Source of the DNA: Xanthostigma xanthostigma
Lineage: Eukaryota; Arthropoda; Insecta; Raphidioptera; Raphidiidae
Reading direction: 5' to 3'
Assembly (NCBI GenBank): GCA_963575645.1
Contig: OY754468.1
Coordinates: forward strand, 13,516,001-13,580,000
DNA length: 64,000 nt
Part shown: positions 30,893 to 41,527 of the stretch, piece after piece
Numbering within the stretch: position 1 is the stretch's first letter
Layout: each line of letters starts with the position of its first letter
Notes under the pieces: generated by a model
What the model was told of the DNA's origin: nothing
Database searches by the model: none
What the model saw: the letters and a program-made list of their open reading frames with translations, nothing else
Made by a program: the position numbers and the translations under genes

Positions 30893-31043
30893 CAATGTTT
30901 TTTGCCATCTTCAGAGATTATAATATAGTGGTCAAATGATGAAGTACATACCTAGTCCAAAAATTTAAAAAAATGTAAAATTTTTTTGACTATGTACTTC
31001 ATCATTTGACCACTATATAATCTCTGAAGATGACAAAAAACCT
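30893..31043. repeat. Foldback with CTGAAGATGAC...GCCGAAACGTT core
   Basis: Arms GCCATCTTCAGAGATTATA..., GGTCAAATGATGAAGTACAT and their reverse complements, followed by CTTTTCGCCGAAACGTTAG. One of several unrelated palindromes in this window sharing this core. Confidence 0.8.
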
Positions 31044-31247
31044 TTTCGCCGAAACGTTAGATATATATAAAAAGAAAAATATCAAAAGTACAGTATTTAA
31101 TTGATCCATAAGCTACACTTTTCATCCAATCATTTCGATACAAAGGATCGCAATTTCTACTAATAGTAATAACACATAAAGTTTTGTAATGAAGCTTTTG
31201 TCCACAAATGTGACATCGCAATTTTGTTATATTATTATTGTTTATAT

Positions 31248-31487
31248 TACTAGCAGCCCAGTCTGGCTTTGACCGAATTTGGGGATTGCCACGGTTTTTT
31301 CGTCGACTTACGTTGGAAAATTGGTATCCGCGAAAAGCGTTTTTATTTTAACGCTATTATAGTATATAGCCTATGTCCAATGTCCTTTCTGAAGGTTCAT
31401 TTTAAAAATTGGAGAAAAATTTTTGAAATTGGATTAGTAGTTTCAGAGATTACCTCCTATATCCAAACTTACCTCTTTATAATGTCT
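31248..31487 (+). mobile_element. SINE/RTE-tail-like repeat, copy 1
   Basis: Begins TACTAGCAGCCCAGTCTGGC and continues with ATTGCCACGGTTTTTTCGTC and GATTAGTAGTTTCAGAGATTA. Related copies lie at 33853-34047 (reverse), 39598-40033 and 48908-49140. Confidence 0.6.
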
Positions 31488-32400
31488 GTATCTAGACACG
31501 CGGCAGCGTGTCAAGCCAAGTTCAACATAGAAAAAGAAAACAGCAGCCGCATGTTATATTAAACGAATCATTTGAAGTCACTTTTGACCCCTTAATAACT
31601 CAAAATTGATTTAACATAAACACATTAAATTTGGTTTATTTATTAAAACCGTTTAGAAACTAGAACCCCAAATTTCATAAATACAGCTCAAACGGTTATT
31701 GTGATATTAACTCACTGACATATAGATCAAAAACCTAACCCACTTCCAGATGACCTAGAAAGTTAAAATTTGGCGTCCAGCTAGGTAATTGTTTGTATAT
31801 AAAGGAAAAAAAAAGAAAACAGTGAATTTTTAAGAGTATTCGTCCCTGCAAATACCCCCTGCACCTTTCATCTCAAATCTTTTCCCCTCGCCTAAAAACG
31901 GTTCGCGCTCTCCCGACGCTATTTTTAAAGCTAGAGGGTTCTGGTAAACGCCAAATGAAAGACAAAGAATCAGACTACAGATCCTTCAGGCGAATTTTTT
32001 GAAAAACAGTTTCGCCTACGTGTGAAAAATTACGTAACTTATTATTTTTTTCAAAAAGTTGTAAGTTTTTTCAGGAATTTTTTTTCAAAAAATTCGCCTG
32101 AAAGATCTGTAGTCTGATTCTTTGTCTTTCATTTGGCGTTTACCAGAACCCTCTAGCTTTAAAAATAGCGTCGGGAGAGCGCGAACCGTTTTTAGGCGAG
32201 GGGAAAAGATTTGAGATGAAGGGTGCAGGGGGAATTTGCAGGGACGAATACTCTTAAGGTTTGACTATTTTCCAAGCAATCGATTTAGTAACACTTGGAG
32301 CCTTTCAAAAATGAAAACTATAAGTACAGGAAGAAAGATTAATTTTAGAAATCACTTTTGAATGATAAATAATAATAGTTTTTTTACAAAAAGTAATGAT
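31488..32400 (-). mobile_element. Dispersed repeat R5, second copy, interrupted
   Basis: Reverse-complement copy of 25938-26326. Homology runs to about 31735 (CTGACATATAGATCAA), breaks for about 550 bases containing the palindromic element at 31829-32257, and resumes near 32285. Confidence 0.65.
31829..32257. mobile_element. 429-bp foldback element with ~170-bp arms
   Basis: TTAAGAGTATTCGTCCCTGC at the left and GCAGGGACGAATACTCTTAA at the right are exact complements. Pairing continues nearly unbroken through GCGAACCGTTTTTAGGCGAG to GACTACAGATC...CAGGCGAATTTTTTGAA, leaving a ~90-base centre. Confidence 0.95.
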
Positions 32401-32637
32401 ATCCCATCAAAAACATTAATGTGAAAAAGGAACCAAGTTCAACATCTAATACAAAAAGAATTGAGATCAAAAAAGATGACAAGTTTTCACACCAAAACAC
32501 ATAAAGTTTAAGGTAAATCGTAATATAAAACATAAAAACTTACCAAGTAAAAACCTGGCACCTTTTAGATCTCAATTCTTTTTGTATTGGATATTGAACT
32601 TGGCTCCCTTTTTCACATTTATGTTTTTGATGAGATA
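32401..32637. mobile_element. MITE family C, copy 2
   Basis: TCCCATCAAAAACATTAATG at the left pairs with CATTTATGTTTTTGATGAGA at the right. GAACCAAGTTCAA and CAATTCTTTTTGTATT are shared with copy 1 at 25637-25937. Confidence 0.8.
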
Positions 32638-33852
32638 GATTGTTTGTTTTATTTTTTTGATCAATTATTATCATCACTCCTTACAATTTCGACGGGGTCG
32701 GCTTAGTCGTGTTATTATTGATTTTGGTATTGCAGTGCAAACACTCAGTTTGTCATAACTATAGTTATTGTCGTGGGTAGAATGCTTTGCGAGGACATCA
32801 ACGTAACGTGTGAAGTAGTACGTACAAAAGCGCGAAATCAACGTCCCGTGTCTAATACAATAATACGAGTTACAGTGGAGTGGAGTGGAGTGCAACTGGA
32901 GTGTAGAAACAAGGGGAGCTCTCATCCCCCATATTCTCCACAGCTGTAGAAATTCTCCTGAATGAAGCTGGTGACCCACCGTATTGGACATTGCAGGACT
33001 TAACGTTTGAGTTGCTGTAGCAGATGTGACCAACTGTTGACCACTGGGCACTGGTACTGCATTGCACTTTCTGAATTTAATATGCCCAATGCAATTGTAT
33101 GTGCTATCTGCAGTTATGTGCCAATAACAAAAATCTTTAATGGGCAAGAAAAAATAATAGTCTAGCTATATAAAGTTTATTACGAGATGTATAGGGAAGA
33201 AATTCGGGGACAAGTTCTTTAAAAAGGCACCTCGAAATATGTTGCAATCGTGCATCTTCGGGGCTTCTCACTCTTTGATCGCTAGACTTGTAAAAAAAAC
33301 GACAGCTACAGCTACATTGAGATTTGACTACGAAAATGGGCTAGATACATACAACGTTATGATTCTAATATTATGATGATAATTACACATAACCTTAAAA
33401 ATGAACAGCTAACCATGGAGGATAATTGCAACTAACATTTCAACGAGTCACTAGCAAAATTTTGATAAGGGGATTGGAAAAGTCGAGATATTTATAAATA
33501 AACAAGAAAAATATGTAATGTAGATTGTGTTAAATGATTATACACTGATATTATGAAATATTTTCTCGCGTTATGAGCCTTATTTTGTAAGAAAAGCAAC
33601 CTCGAAGAAAAAATAATTTCCACTATAATATTGTACTTCGACGGTAATATCGCATAAAAAGAAAGATCTCTTTTAACTAAAGGAATTTTTTCCTTCCTTA
33701 CATAATGTTTTTTTTTATAAAAATCTTAGATCATCGGTTCAGGATTAGATGGAGGATTGCTTATTAATTATCAGATAATGAAAGAGAAATTTTTAAATAT
33801 TCATTTTTTCAAATTATTTAAATTTGCAGTATATCGAGTAGTTATTTATTTT
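32638..33852. other. Unassigned; one long minus-strand frame
   Basis: The minus strand at 32674-33147 is open for 157 codons, which is long for this AT-rich DNA, and the stretch is GC-richer than its surroundings. It begins MPIKDFCYWHITADSTYNC. I recognise no domain, and part of the frame crosses a GGAGTGGAGTGGAGTG low-complexity run. It could be an exon of an unidentified gene or chance; I lean to chance. Confidence 0.3.
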
Positions 33853-34047
33853 TACTAATATTATAAAGAGGCAAAGTTTGTAAGTTTGTATGTAGGAGGT
33901 AATCTCCGAAACCAATATTAAAAGAATGGAAATTCAGGATGCACATAGTCTATTTATAATCATGTTAAACCAATTTTTTAACGTAAGTCGACGAAAAAAT
34001 GGTGGTAATCTACAAATTCAGGCGAAACCGGACCGGGCCGCTAGTTT
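33853..34047 (-). mobile_element. SINE/RTE-tail-like repeat, copy 2, reverse
   Basis: Starts with ACTAATATTATAAAGAGGC and ends ACCGGACCGGGCCGCTAGTT, the reverse complement of the ACTAGCGGCCCGG... head. Contains TAAGTCGACGAAAAAATGG, matching copy 1. Confidence 0.65.
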
Positions 34048-34251
34048 ACTATAATTTATTTAAAAATATATATAATTGAAATTTTATGTATGCAGAATGG
34101 ACTATTCACATAAAAAAAACTGAAAATAAGTCTTTATTATTTATTTTTAAACATTTTTATATAATCCTTTGAGTGAAATTTTACCAACGCAAGTTAAGTA
34201 AAATATCCAGTTTTACTATGGATTATACAAATTTTGTCATTTTTAGGGTTC
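34048..34251. other. No gene recognised
   Basis: Short AT-rich spacer between repeats. Confidence 0.4.
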
Positions 34252-34965
34252 CGTACTTCAAAAGGAAAAAAGAAACCCTTATAGGATATGTCTATCAAGA
34301 CCCTTTTTCTCATGAGCGCGGGGAGGTATCAAGTTGAAATTAATATCAAATACTCAGGTCTGCAATCCCTTGGAGCTGTGAAAAAATCAAACTTCTAAGT
34401 CAACCCAATCAAAATATACGGCCGTTTATGCCGCATATTTTGACACTTGCAAGGGAATCAAAACCTACAGGGTACTTAGAATCGAAAAATTTTACAAGAA
34501 GCATTGTCTTATGCCACAAGTAAAGAAAAAGTTACGCCACAAACATTTTTTTTTTCCATAATAATATCTACATTACTATACATACACAAAACCGCACCAA
34601 CGTGCTACGCACTTACACAGTAACAGTCCTAATACAAAGCAAGCGTCCGCTAACGGTGCGTTTATACAGCAGTATATAAGTCGAACTTTTATTAAAATAC
34701 AATTATGAGATCTCTCGCATACAGCACGGTACGACCGCTAGTTTTATACTGACTCACTTATCGAAACCTTTAATATTTCTCGTTAACCTAGAATCTTGTT
34801 TAGCGCGAAAGAAGGTTGCATAGCACAAATAAAGAGAAAAAATCCGAATGTCATAAATTTCTGATTCTATATAGAATTACTACGTATGACAAATTTAATT
34901 TTTATGAAATAACGGTGAGGAACCCTCAGCGCGCAAGTTCTACTCACACTTGTCCGTCTTTTTTT
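34252..34965 (+). mobile_element. GGGTTCCGTA-type insect repeat
   Basis: Begins TTTAGGGTTCCGTACTTCAA and ends with GGAACCCTCAGCGCGCAAGT, TCTACTCACACTTGTCCG. This start and end pair is recurrent in insect genomes as a dispersed non-coding element. No open frame is kept. Confidence 0.55.
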
Positions 34966-35293
34966 AAACCCCTTTTTAAAATATTTCGTTAGTCTACTAA
35001 TGAAATTATGGAGTCCGGCTGCGGGATCAGCATGCAAATGATTGCCGTCTTATTAAGAATACGCATAATGTATAAGAGTGAATTTTTTATCGAATAAATG
35101 CGGTCGAATTGGTGTTTGAACGTGACACCAGCTGCAGCGTGGGTATTATCTCTTCAATATATTTTAGGGTGGGGGTTGTAGGGAGATTCTAATTAATCAT
35201 TTAAATCGAGCCAGTAGAATGCAGCTTTATTTATGTCAAGGTTCTTAGGTTCCAGTAGCAATTCATTTTTTTAATTTAGATATTTTTACATTT
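34966..35293. other. No gene recognised
   Basis: Unassigned sequence; no repeat partner seen in this window. Confidence 0.4.
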
Positions 35294-36079
35294 TCAACTC
35301 CACAATGGGAATGATACTAATTTAGGTCAAAATTCACATTGCAAAATTTTACAATATTTTTGGTTTTGGGGTTCTTCGGGTAAAAACAAAAATTTTTGTA
35401 AATAAATCTGTGCGTTTATTTGTCTGTTTTTCTGTGAACACAATACAAATTGCACCATTCTAACTTCAAATATTCTAACGTTTGCATATTATTATAATAA
35501 ATAAAAAAAAATCTGTTAACGTGCGCGGTGCTGCGGGTAACGGCTAGTAACAAATATTATGATATTTGCTATTCGTTTGCATGGTTATATAATATCGTTT
35601 AACATGTTAAAATTAATGGAAGCATGCTTGTCAATTACCTAACAAATTTCTTTTTGACAGATCTTCAAAACGAATGAGCAGCAGATTTTCTTTATTTTCA
35701 AAATATTTTCCAAACTAAAATGCTTAGAAAAATTTTATTAACTAATTTTTCCTTGAGAAATAAATAGAATAATAAACTACTATAAAAAGTATACTATTAT
35801 AATTAAAATAACATCGCGCATATCTCTTTTGAACCTGTGTTCTGAAAAATAATAGGGCTCTTAATAATATTTACTTGTTAAACATCTTAATTTGAATTAG
35901 AACTGCTTAGCCGTTTGACTTGCATCGTGCTCACAGACAAAGAGACAAACAGACTCTTTCCAAAATTATCTTTTTCAACTTGGGGGACCTTAAAACCAAA
36001 AAAATATTGCAAACTTTTAAAAGTGAATTTTGATCTAAATTAGTACCACTCCTCTACCTGTGGAGTTTGGATGGTAAAA
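35294..36079 (+). mobile_element. Family B copy 5 with an inverted 3' end attached to its 5' side
   Basis: 35451-36079 is a diverged forward copy (GCACCATTCTAACTTCAAA ... GTGGAGTTTGGATGGTAAA). Just before it, 35294-35450 is the reverse complement of the family's own 3' end (CAACTCCACAATGGGAATG, TAGGTCAAAATTCAC, GTGAACACAATAC). The result is a foldback with 3' ends on both sides. Confidence 0.75.
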
Positions 36080-36174
36080 AAATTGTTCGTGTAAATCTTA
36101 CGCGTCTGAAGTGAAACATCAAGTAAACACTAAACAGAAATGTTTCCAAAGTACGGTTTCCCGCAAGCAGGAGA

Positions 36175-36735
36175 TTATTCTTCAAACTATGATACTGCTT
36201 TCTTCCTTGTTCTATAACTTCTTCACGAACAGTTCTTCTCCAGATATTTTTGGTCTTCCTTTTTTATGATATCCCTGTGGGTTCCAATCAAAGACTCTCT
36301 TCGCTATGTCGTCATCTGTATTTCGTAGCACGTGTTTTATCCAACTCCATTTCCTACGTTTTATAGTTATCCAGATGCACGTTTCCAAAATTCGCTGTTC
36401 GAGACGTGTTTGTACTATTTCACTTGAGGACTGTTTAAAGACATTTCTTTATGAAGATTTGCAGTTTAGTTATTATGTCCTTCGTTACTTTTCAGGTTTC
36501 AGATCCATACAGAAAGACCGATTTGACATTCGGCTTAAAAATAGATTACTTCGTTTTTTTCAAAAACTATGTTTGAATGCCAAACTTCCAAACGCTTGGA
36601 TCATTTTTTTGATTGTGCTGTCTATATCTGCTTCTGAACCCTTAAATGACGAGCCTCTATAATCTGGAATCTGATCTAGTGGCATAGTTTGAAGAGTAAC
36701 CCCCCGGATGTTGTACGAAACAACTGGTACAAAAA
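36175..36735 (-). pseudogene. Non-LTR retrotransposon (endonuclease-reverse transcriptase) C-terminal remnant
   Basis: Read on the minus strand, and allowing for stops and shifts, the order is DYRGSSFKGSEADIDSTIKK, then VFLYGSET-like, then ITKLQIFIKKCL, then RRKWSWIKHVLRNTDDDIAK and WNPQGYHKKGRPK. This is the recognisable sequence after the polymerase domain in many invertebrate LINEs (Y-L-G-S..., L-L-Y-G-x-E-T-W, K-L-x-x-F-x-x-R-C-L, R-x-x-W-x-G-H-x-L-R, W-N-P-Q-G-x-R-x-x-G-R-P). Catalytic motifs are not in the fragment. Plus-strand frames here are shadows. Confidence 0.7.
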
Positions 36736-38499
36736 ATACAATTTTTCACTGTATATAAATTAAAAGCTCTGTTTTATTAAATTTTAAATGTAAATTACTA
36801 CAACTTTGTCGTTTTTAAATGTTGAACACATCTTGTATACTGAATAACAAACTAAATGTGAGAGTTTCGTTTGAAGTAGATACCCAGTCGGTTTCACTGA
36901 ATATTGATCAAGGTTCTTTGCGAAGATTTCGTTATACGCGCGATGCACCGGTGCATTGTTGTGATTATATGGCGCTTGAAAGGATTCCCCTTTACAATAT
37001 TATAACCTCGGCTTTAAACCGGAGATCTCGGATATTCTGACTGACTGATATACGTCCATGTCGATCAATGGCTTGTGGTGAGTGGCTTTGATGTTCTGAA
37101 CATCCTACTTGTACTTCCCCATTTCGGTGGCTTTATCTATATTTTTTAATTTAATTTGATATGCTGGGAAGCCCCTATTGATTTTACTACTATACGCACT
37201 TTATTAAATTGAGGAAAGAACTTTTTTTCATTTTCATTGTAACGAGATTACCGGGGTAGTTTGATATTATATTGCGGAATTAAAAGTAAAAAATCTGCTT
37301 TTAACTGGAACATATTAAAAGGTGGGCAACTACAAAAACTTTGCATGTGATCTCTAAGCGCGGTTGAAGTAAAACATCCAAACAATACATATATTATAAT
37401 TTGCACTGATTTTTCACTCAGCACTTGGTGGAACATGATTAATAACAAATAGTAAAAACAAAAAACACCTGAAAATTCTACAAAATATTTTCTCTTTTAA
37501 ACGATCGTTTCGGACATTTGTACGATAAATGAGAGTTTTATCAACTATATGTTTAAACATTTTATGTATTTCTATTTTACTTTTATTTATGACATAAACT
37601 CACAATGTTTTTAATTTTTAATAAAATTATCTATGTATCTAATCATCTACTTCGTATAGTTTTATGTGATATAAAGAAAATGCGAAAAGTTTTGGATTAG
37701 CCTATAACAACAAAAAGATAAATTCGGTCTTGAAAGCAGTACCTACTATTATCACTTTTCACTTAAAAAACTTCAAACAAAATAAATAAGATCTGTTCAC
37801 TAATAGGTACAAGGTCGTCCGTATATACTGTCCGTATATATGAAACGCCATCGCGCACTGTTTCGTACGTTAGGTCACAGTGAACACTGCCGTACCGATT
37901 AAGAAACACCCTTTTTAAAAATATATTTTTAAATTAAAAAAAGAAAAATTGTCATTAAGGTGAAACTTTGAAACTTCAACTTATATATGAAAAAAATTTA
38001 AAATGGTAAAATTGAAAAATATTTAAAAGCAATATTTATGATGTCGTTGAATTTCGGTGATTGTATCTGGAAAAGAGGAAATTGATGCCCAATGCGTCGG
38101 GTCGTATCTAATATTAATTTATAAATAAAATGAAACCTTTTTTAACGCAATCTGTATATTTAAACACATGAAAGTCTGTATAATAAATAGAATATACTTT
38201 TATTTAAAAATTAAACCATGAAAATTAATTAATATGCGTAATTCCTAAAACGGTTTCATAGTTAGGACATTGTTTCACGATCGGGCCTTTTACCTTAAAT
38301 GTAATAATAACATAGGTATTCGGTTGTCGAATTGGATGTCGTTATTTCGGGAAATGTCGATCGAGATAACGCGACGGTACGTAATAATTTGTCGCCACAG
38401 TGAATGAATGTATAGGGTGTCGATTCTAAGAGCAGTTTCCAGACGAAAATCGAAAAATTTAATATTATTTATGGATATTTCTTACATTTAACTAAATTA
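36736..38499. other. No gene recognised
   Basis: About 1.8 kb of AT-rich sequence with only short open frames. No repeat partner in the window and no domain. Confidence 0.45.
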
Positions 38500-39058
38500 A
38501 AAAAAAATCAGCCAATTGGGCGACTGGACCATTCCAACTTCAAAATGTTGACATTTGATATAGTATAATAAAGAAAATAAAATATATGATATCGCGTGAT
38601 GTGACGCAGGTAATGGCTAGTGTTCAATATTATATTTGCTATTCGTTGCCATGGTTACCTACATCTACAAAACAATAGAACAGCTGGTTTGTTGTTATTT
38701 TCAAAATATTTCCGAAACTATAAAGTTTCGAAAGAAAAAATTTTAACGAAACTTTCTTGAAATAATAAATAGAATAATAAGCCGTTATGAAAAGTATACC
38801 ATTATTATATAAAAAACATCGTTACAGCATACCAAACATCCTCCCAAAATTTGGTTTCAATCCGCTCATCCGTTTGACCTGTATCGTGTTCACAGACTAA
38901 CAAACTAACCGACTAACAGACGCACAGAGTTTTTACAAAAATTATGTTTTTTTTTAGATTTGGGGGATCTCAAAACAAAAAGATATTGTAAAATGTTTGA
39001 AAAGTGATTTTTGACCTTAAATAGTACCATTCCCCACTTGTGGGTTGGAATGGTAAAA
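38500..39058 (+). mobile_element. Family B TIR element, copy 6, internally deleted
   Basis: Has both ends (CAGCCAATTGGGCGACTGGACC and GTTGGAATGGTAAAAA). It lacks the stretch between GTTACCTAC and the ACAAAACAA block, and the whole GCGCATGCGCC module between GTTACAGCAT and ACCAAACATCC. Confidence 0.8.
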
Positions 39059-39358
39059 AATTGGTATGAAGTCTAGTCTCTATAAGCTTCCATATCTGTC
39101 AAAGTTTGTCAGTGAGCTAATAAATCATAGCCTAGTAATCTTTATGGCAAAATATTTGTCTGGAAACTATTGCCGCGTAATTAAAATGAATTTGTATTGT
39201 GCAAGGAAGTTATACACGAGTTACTCTCTTTATAGTGATTTATACTTGATAATCAGTTCAATTAGATTTGAGCTTGGGGTTTGTAAGTGGCGAGTCATCG
39301 AAACACCATACAAGCGATTTTGACTATATCGAAGCTGATAAACTTCGCCTGACTAGTT

Positions 39359-40307
39359 CTGGGTTGCAGAAAGCATTGTCAGAAAATCTGATTTGACAAT
39401 GACCTCGGATTGTGACCACACATATTGCTCAATATGAATAGCATTGTTAACTTTTAAATCTATTCTAGTTAAAAGGTGACTGATCAATTGAAACTATATA
39501 TTTTTTTTAAACCTGTACACTTATTTAACAAAGCGTAGGTACTAAATTAAGTTCCTACTTTGAATAAATAAAACACTTTACATTTGAATTATAAACAATC
39601 CTTACTAATATTATAAATGCGAATGTAGGTTTGTTTGTTTGTTACGCTTTCACACGTAAACCGCTGAACAGATTTTGATAACATTTAGCAAGGAGATAGA
39701 TTGCATCCCGAGGAAGGACATAGGCTACCTTTTGTCTAAAAAAACAACTTGAAGGGAGTGAAATAGAGAATAGAAGTTAGGGATATGAAAATTCATATTT
39801 AGGCTTTTGGTAAGAAATAAACGATTATGTAATTCAGCGTTTCATGCAAAATAATATCTTTAAAGGATAAAATAGGGGATGATTTTAAAACCCACACGTA
39901 TTATATACATATAGCATGCAAAACTGCTGGAACGTGTATGAACATTGTTTTTTAAAGTGGTACGGCTCCACTAGTGTCATCGCTGTCCCGTTTCATCTCA
40001 ATAGCGTGCGGAGCCGCGGGTAGCAGCTAGTTCGTAATAAATTGTTTTCTCTGGATGTAATCGTGAGATTATTTTTTTTTAAATTAATTGACAATTTTAC
40101 TTCAGAGAGCGAAAGAGAGACAGAAATAAAATTTTTATAGGCACAAAATTTAGCTTAGCGATCTTTTCTATGTTTGTTTTTGTGTGAGAGCAATTTAATG
40201 TTCTATATGACAGGGAGTTTCATAACGACAATAGATTGCGTCTACTGGTATGAAAACCGTAATTATATGTCAAATCAAATTTTGTGAGAAGGCTTTCTGC
40301 AATTCAG
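39359..40307. mobile_element. TIR element family D, long copy
   Basis: Left end CTGGGTTGCAGAAAGCATTG, AAAATCTGATTTGACAATG. The right end reads TGTCAAATCAAATTTTGTGA, GGCTTTCTGCAATTCAG, giving inverted repeats of about 40 bases. A SINE-like repeat (39598-40033) is nested inside. Related left ends are at 27297 and 46941. No transposase. Confidence 0.75.
39598..40033 (+). mobile_element. SINE/RTE-tail-like repeat, copy 3, nested in family D
   Basis: Starts TTACTAATATTATAAATGCG with GTTTGTTTGTTTGTTACGC, contains GGAAGGACATAGGCTACCTT and ends GGAGCCGCGGGTAGCAGCTAGT. This is a very widespread type of insect dispersed repeat. Confidence 0.7.
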
Positions 40308-41054
40308 CATAAGTAAGTGAAATATATATAAGATCTTAAATCTCCTCGCAACTGTTCTTTGATGAGAAGTAGGTACTTCTACCGTTTGCGGAATATGGAA
40401 ACTGCTTTTGAGCACGTAGTACGTATTCTGTACGTAATACATTTCATAAACACATGTACGTTAGGCATGTGAAAAAGCGTGTAAAGCAAGCAGTGAGGAA
40501 CGAGAGAACAGCTGTGTTCTGCAGGTTAAAGTTCTGAAACTGTCCGAAATGTAGCGAGCAAAGGGCGTAACTTGGCCCAAGGGAGTTCGGATTACAGCCT
40601 GTGGCCATTATTGAAATTTATAGCATCAAAGTTGTATGATTCCTCTTATATTCTGCACAGGTTCACTTCTAAGTGAAAAATAAAATATAGAAAAGCAAGA
40701 AAGTGAAACTTTTCAGAAATAAAATTATGGGATTCTAAATTGCAGACATGAAGGTAGGTATATTTATAGTTTTTAAGAATATAATAATTTTCTGATAAAT
40801 AAAATTTCCGACTATTTTTTCATACTAAGCTTTATTAATAATCAATAACCAATTTACGTTTCAGTCGGGATTTAGATCTTTATCAAAATTTTCTTATATA
40901 AAAAATATTTTAAATTAGAAATTCTTATGGAAAAACTTCTCAAATTTATTTTTAAATATTTTTTTAATATAAGCGCTTTCGACATTTAAAATGTCATCTT
41001 CAGATATTATTTTATAATAGTTAAATATAATTCAATGAAAATATTAAATGTGAG
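40308..41054. other. Unassigned; contains a hairpin-family left arm
   Basis: 40905-41027 resembles the left arm of the palindrome at 46462-46620 (AATTAGAAATTCTTA...AAAAAC, then AAGCGCTTTCGACATTTAAAATGTCATCTTCAGATATT). No gene. Confidence 0.5.
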
Positions 41055-41283
41055 AAAATTATACGGGATGCAAGGCTAAAATATTAAAACAATTTTTATT
41101 CACTAGAACATTATTTATTGGCCAACGTTTCGTCAGTTTTTCTTGTCTTCTTCAGGATCTTAAAAATCTTTGGTGAAAAGTCACAAACTGAAAAACATCA
41201 CAAATGAAACATTGGCCAATAAATAATGTTCTAGTGAATAAAAATTGTTTTAATATTTTAGCCTTGTATCCCGTATAATTTTA
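41055..41283. repeat. Foldback with CTGAAGAAGAC...GACGAAACGTTGG core
   Basis: The arm beginning AAAATTATACGGGATGCAAGG is complementary to the arm ending CCTTGTATCCCGTATAATTTT, through AACATTATTTATTGGCC. The core on the minus strand reads CCTGAAGAAGACAAG...GACGAAACGTTGGCC. Confidence 0.85.
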
Positions 41284-41527
41284 CCATATCATAATATCAA
41301 GATGTCTTATTTTATTTTGTTGAAAATATTAAAACTAAACAACAAATAAATATCTAACAAATAAATTGTAAAAGTTTTTTTATAAGAATTTCTAATTGAA
41401 AATAAATATGAATCCAAATTTCTTTGATACTTCTTTAATAAAAATATAATAGTAAAGATTAACAGGAAAATAGCCAATAAATACACAGATGAAATATTAT
41501 ATATTCATATATTTTTTAATAAGTTCG

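Noticed and set aside
36306-36662. 118-codon plus-strand protein
   Set aside because: It is the antisense shadow of a decayed LINE coding region on the minus strand, where several family motifs occur in order.
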